64,000 nt of DNA from Myxococcales bacterium (lineage in GTDB: Bacteria > Myxococcota_A > Polyangia > Polyangiales > Ga0077539). This document shows positions 59,317-64,000 of the stretch, piece by piece. The stretch covers positions 1 to 64,000 of the forward strand of contig JAUSAZ010000175.1 in assembly GCA_030652255.1 (NCBI GenBank), given 5' to 3'. Position 1 is the stretch's first letter, and every line of letters starts with the position of its first letter. Below the pieces are notes generated by a model. That model saw nothing but the letters and a program-made list of their open reading frames with translations. It made no database searches and was not told where the DNA came from. The position numbers and the translations under genes were made by a program.

Positions 59317-60675
59317 ATGACGTCCATGAACACGGCATTCGCCTCCGTGCGCGCCCTGGCCGAGGCCGTCCGCGCGCGGGTGGCCCACGTCACCGACGAC
59401 GTCGAGGTGCGCGTCGAGCGCGCCGACCAGGTGGCCTACGTCATCGAGGGCCGGGCGCTCATCCCGGAGCTGGAGTGCGACGCGTGGCGCGTGGCGATGC
59501 GGGCGCGCAGGGGCGGCCGGCTGGCCATCGCGGCCACGACGGGCTCCTCCGTCGACGACGCCGCGGGCGCGCTGCTCCGCGCGCTGTCCGCCGCGCAGCC
59601 CGACGCGCTCGAGGACTTCGCGGCGCTGCACGAGACCCCGCCCGACGGCCGCGGCTGGGACGACGCCGCCGCCGCGATGATCGACCGTCCGGCGCAGGTG
59701 CGCGCCCTCGCCGCGAGCATGGCCGACGCCGCCCGCGCCGCCTCCCCGGGCGCCGAGCTCGTGCTGGAGGGCGGGCTCAAGGTCGGTCGCACCTGGCGGG
59801 CGATGGCCACGGCGCGCGGCGCGACGGTGCTCTCGGCGAGCACGGTGGGCTCGGCGTTCCTGATGGTGGACGGCAACGAGTGGGACTCCCTCGCGGGCAC
59901 CGCGGCCCCGACGGAGCACGGGTTGCGGGCCCTGGGGCGCGAGCTGATCGTGGGGCTGCCGCCGCGGGAGGTCACCGTGGCCGAGTGGCTGGGCGGCCCG
60001 AAGGAGGTCACCGTGCTCATCGACCCGCGGCTGCTGGAGTCCCTGCTCCGGGCGCTCTTCCTCGAGCGCGTGGGGCTCGACCGGGTGGTCTCCGGGCTCT
60101 CCAACGCCGCCGTGGGCGACGTGGTGGGCGCGCCGATCTTCAGCCTCGTCGACGACACCGGCGCGGCGGCCTCGCTGGCCGGCGGCGTCATCGACCACGA
60201 GGGGGTCATCGGGCAGCGCAAGACCGTCGTCGAGCGCGGTGTGCTCCGCACGCTCCTGGCCGACCGGCGCTCGGCGAAGGTCGCGTGGGGCGGGGCCTCG
60301 ACGGGCAACGGGTTCCGCCTGCCGCTGATGGCCGAAGACGCGAGCGAGGCGCCGGTGCGGGTGGGCATGGGGCACCTCGACGTGCCCGCAGGCAACACCC
60401 CGCGGATGAAGCTGGTCCCGGGTCGCACGGTGGTGCTCACCGACCTCCTCGGGGTGCACTCGGCCAACCGGTCGACCGGCGCCTTCAACAACCCCGTGCA
60501 GGGCGGCGTGGCCCTGGAGGACGGCGTCCCCGTGGCGCGCCTCAAGGCCGGGGCGTGGTCGGCGACGGGCAACTTCCACACGATGCTGCGCACGCTGTCG
60601 GGCGTGAGCGCCGAGCGCCTCCACACCGGCACCGCGTCGCTCCCCTGGGTCGCGGCGCCGGTGCGCCTCTCCTGA
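59317..60675 (+). CDS. pmbA: TldE/PmbA-like protease subunit
   Basis: A 452-residue TldE/PmbA-family protein without the HExxxH zinc motif, as expected for the non-catalytic partner of TldD. Conserved features are TLLADRRSAKV, STGNGFRLPL and the GAFNNPVQGGVALEDG end region. Gap to tldD is 3 bases, so the two are co-translated. Together they form the heterodimeric protease. Confidence 0.9.
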   Translation: MTSMNTAFASVRALAEAVRARVAHVTDDVEVRVERADQVAYVIEGRALIPELECDAWRVAMRARRGGRLAIAATTGSSVDDAAGALLRALSAAQPDALEDFAALHETPPDGRGWDDAAAAMIDRPAQVRALAASMADAARAASPGAELVLEGGLKVGRTWRAMATARGATVLSASTVGSAFLMVDGNEWDSLAGTAAPTEHGLRALGRELIVGLPPREVTVAEWLGGPKEVTVLIDPRLLESLLRALFLERVGLDRVVSGLSNAAVGDVVGAPIFSLVDDTGAAASLAGGVIDHEGVIGQRKTVVERGVLRTLLADRRSAKVAWGGASTGNGFRLPLMAEDASEAPVRVGMGHLDVPAGNTPRMKLVPGRTVVLTDLLGVHSANRSTGAFNNPVQGGVALEDGVPVARLKAGAWSATGNFHTMLRTLSGVSAERLHTGTASLPWVAAPVRLS

Positions 60676-60690
60676 CGAGGTCGCCGACCG

Positions 60691-61110
60691 ATGGCGGCCC
60701 GCACCCTCCGGCTCCTCCCGCTGCTCGCCGCGCTGCTCTCCGCGTGCGGGGTCGCTCCCTCCACCCCGTCGACGGACGCCGCGCCCACCGTGGACGCGCC
60801 CGATGGCTCTGCGCTCGACGTCGTCCCGCTCGATGCGCCGCGCGATGTTCCCCGCGACGTCGACCCGGCGGTCACCCGCGGTGCGGCGGTGTACCGGACG
60901 TGGTGCGCGCACTGCCACGGCGCCCGCGGGGCGGGCTCGGGCGACGGGCCCGACCTGCGCCGGGAGGTCCCTGCGACGACCGACGACGACATCCGGCGCG
61001 CCCTTCGCGAGGGCGGTCGCATGATGCCCATGCTGCCCATCGACGACGACCAGCGCGCGGACGTCTTCGCGTACCTCCGCGCCACCTTCGGCGCCTTCCA
61101 GGGGCGGTAA
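60691..61110 (+). CDS. Cytochrome c domain lipoprotein
   Basis: A 139-residue protein. Signal peptide with lipobox LLSAC (Cys at 19), an Asp/Ala/Pro linker, and a class I cytochrome c domain with the haem motif W-C-A-H-C-H (CAHCH) at about residue 72; the axial Met is likely in the GGRMMPML loop. It should be a haem-containing electron carrier tethered to a membrane. It lies between tldE and tsaE, an unusual place. Confidence 0.85.
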   Translation: MAARTLRLLPLLAALLSACGVAPSTPSTDAAPTVDAPDGSALDVVPLDAPRDVPRDVDPAVTRGAAVYRTWCAHCHGARGAGSGDGPDLRREVPATTDDDIRRALREGGRMMPMLPIDDDQRADVFAYLRATFGAFQGR

Positions 61111-61121
61111 GGGGGTCTCCG

Positions 61122-61607
61122 GTGGGCCCGCTCTTCGTCCGCCGCCCATCGCTCCGGAGGCTCGGGCGCGCGCTCGGCGCCGCCGCGCAGCCGGGCGACG
61201 TCATCGCCCTGGTGGGCGACCTCGGCGCGGGCAAGACCCACCTCGCGCAGGCCATCGCGCGCGGCGCGGGCGTCCCGCCGGAGACGCGGGTGACCTCGCC
61301 CACCTTCGCGGTGGTGGTCGAGCACGCCGGGCGGCTGCCGGTGCACCACGCCGACCTCTACCGCCTGGGCGACGCGGGCGAGCTCGCGGAGATCGGCCTC
61401 GTCGAGCGCGCCGTCGACGGGCTGCTGCTGGTGGAGTGGGCCGACCGCCTCCCCGGCTCGCTCCCGGCGGACACCCTCTGGGTGACGCTCACGCCCGCGC
61501 GGTCGGGCGAGCGGGCGCTCGACTTCGCCGCAGGCGGGCCGCGCTCGACGGCGCTGCGCGGCGTGGCCGAGGCCTGGTCGGCGGCGCGGCGGACCTCTCG
61601 GCGTTAG
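61122..61607 (+). CDS. tsaE: tRNA threonylcarbamoyladenosine biosynthesis ATPase TsaE
   Basis: A 161-residue P-loop ATPase required for t6A formation at position 37 of ANN-decoding tRNAs, with TsaB/TsaD. Motifs: Walker A GDLGAGKTHLAQAI, SPTFAVVVEH, HADLYRLGD and LLVEWADRLP. The GTG start at 61122 has GGGGG 6 bases upstream. Length is standard. No tsaB or tsaD in the window. Confidence 0.92.
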   Translation: MGPLFVRRPSLRRLGRALGAAAQPGDVIALVGDLGAGKTHLAQAIARGAGVPPETRVTSPTFAVVVEHAGRLPVHHADLYRLGDAGELAEIGLVERAVDGLLLVEWADRLPGSLPADTLWVTLTPARSGERALDFAAGGPRSTALRGVAEAWSAARRTSRR

Positions 61608-61641
61608 CTTCCGGGGGGCGCCTCGCGTACCTTTCGTGGCG

Positions 61642-63903
<2,262 letters not shown>

Positions 63904-63918
63904 CCGCGGCCCCGGCGA

Positions 63919-64000
63919 CTACTTGGTGCCGAAGAGCCGGTCGCCGGCGTCGCCGAGGCCCGGGAGGATGTACCCGCTCTCGTTGAGGCAGCGGTCGATC
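63919..64000 (-). CDS. upp: Uracil phosphoribosyltransferase, C-terminal fragment at window edge
   Basis: The last 26 codons of a leftward gene end with TAG at 63919-63921. The tail reads ...NESGYILPGLGDAGDRLFGTK, which matches the C-terminus of Upp (E. coli ends PGLGDAGDKIFGTK) including the PRPP/uracil-site D-A-G-D. Convergent with prkA, 15 bases apart. The remainder is outside the window. Confidence 0.9.
   Translation of the reverse strand, partial: IDRCLNESGYILPGLGDAGDRLFGTK

Noticed and set aside
56902..61149. 1415-codon minus-strand open frame running through tldD, tldE and the cytochrome gene
   Set aside because: Only the C-terminal part (the aldo/keto reductase, start 57711) is real. 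The upstream portion is antisense to conserved TldD/TldE.

Overview
The window is chromosomal DNA from a very GC-rich bacterium, most likely a myxobacterium (Myxococcota, probably Polyangiales/Sandaracinaceae-like; this rank is inferred). Supporting signs are a MYXO-CTERM sorting tail on an M23 peptidase-like protein, a bacterial mevalonate operon, many small lipoproteins, an OmpA-type protein with thrombospondin-type-3 calcium repeats, TPR/HEAT proteins, and heavy third-position G/C. Genes are densely packed with many 4-base GTGA/ATGA start-stop overlaps. No prophage, CRISPR array or integrase is visible. The only clear mobile DNA is a transposase fragment at the left edge, plus a folded-back repeat element at 22.2 kb.

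Layout. 1-0.44 kb: end of an IS4/Tn5-like element and an inverted repeat. 0.44-1.9 kb: a membrane protein built of three [2 TM + PH-like] units. 1.97-8.76 kb: a leftward isc operon (MerR-type regulator, iscS, iscU, iscA, hscB, hscA, fdx) followed by an ArsB/NhaD-type antiporter; its regulator replaces the usual IscR. 8.9-12.1 kb: comEC and lgt. 12.1-13.1 kb: a WYL regulator. 13.25-16.4 kb: an operon of VWA protein, coiled-coil membrane protein, lipoprotein and PilZ protein, closed by a strong bidirectional terminator. 16.55-18.2 kb: OmpA/TSP3 porin-like protein. 18.5-22.2 kb: double-DsbA lipoprotein, BtuF-like lipoprotein, aldehyde dehydrogenase, then a 175-bp nested palindrome. 22.4-24.8 kb: LysR regulator, glycosyltransferase, peroxiredoxin.

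24.9-34.0 kb is a leftward surface-polysaccharide/transport block: Fe-S protein, Wzy-like polymerase, sugar O-methyltransferase, Wzx flippase, glycosyltransferase, then two consecutive ABC ATPase/permease pairs. 34.0-39.3 kb is a five-gene translationally coupled mevalonate/isoprenoid operon (prenyl synthase, mevalonate kinase, diphosphomevalonate decarboxylase, phosphomevalonate kinase, class II HMG-CoA reductase). HMG-CoA synthase, thiolase and IPP isomerase are not in the window. Upstream lie an ACC-deaminase-family gene and a divergent 1347-residue TPR-HEAT exported protein.

44.5-56.6 kb mixes lipoproteins, NagZ, a zinc-ribbon membrane protein, a NUDIX protein with altered catalytic residues, a four-gene operon of unknown role (degenerate P-loop-like protein, formyltransferase, lipoprotein, YbaK), an M23 peptidase with six 40-residue repeats and a MYXO-CTERM tail, Apt and SurE. 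A tRNA-Pro(GGG) sits at 56.8 kb, followed by an aldo/keto reductase, the TldD/TldE protease pair, a cytochrome c lipoprotein, TsaE, PrkA kinase and the end of upp.

A recurring sequence pattern is a TAnnnT-like hexamer 6-8 bases ahead of a start codon with no Shine-Dalgarno, seen at about eight promoter-proximal genes. This suggests that leaderless transcription is common here.
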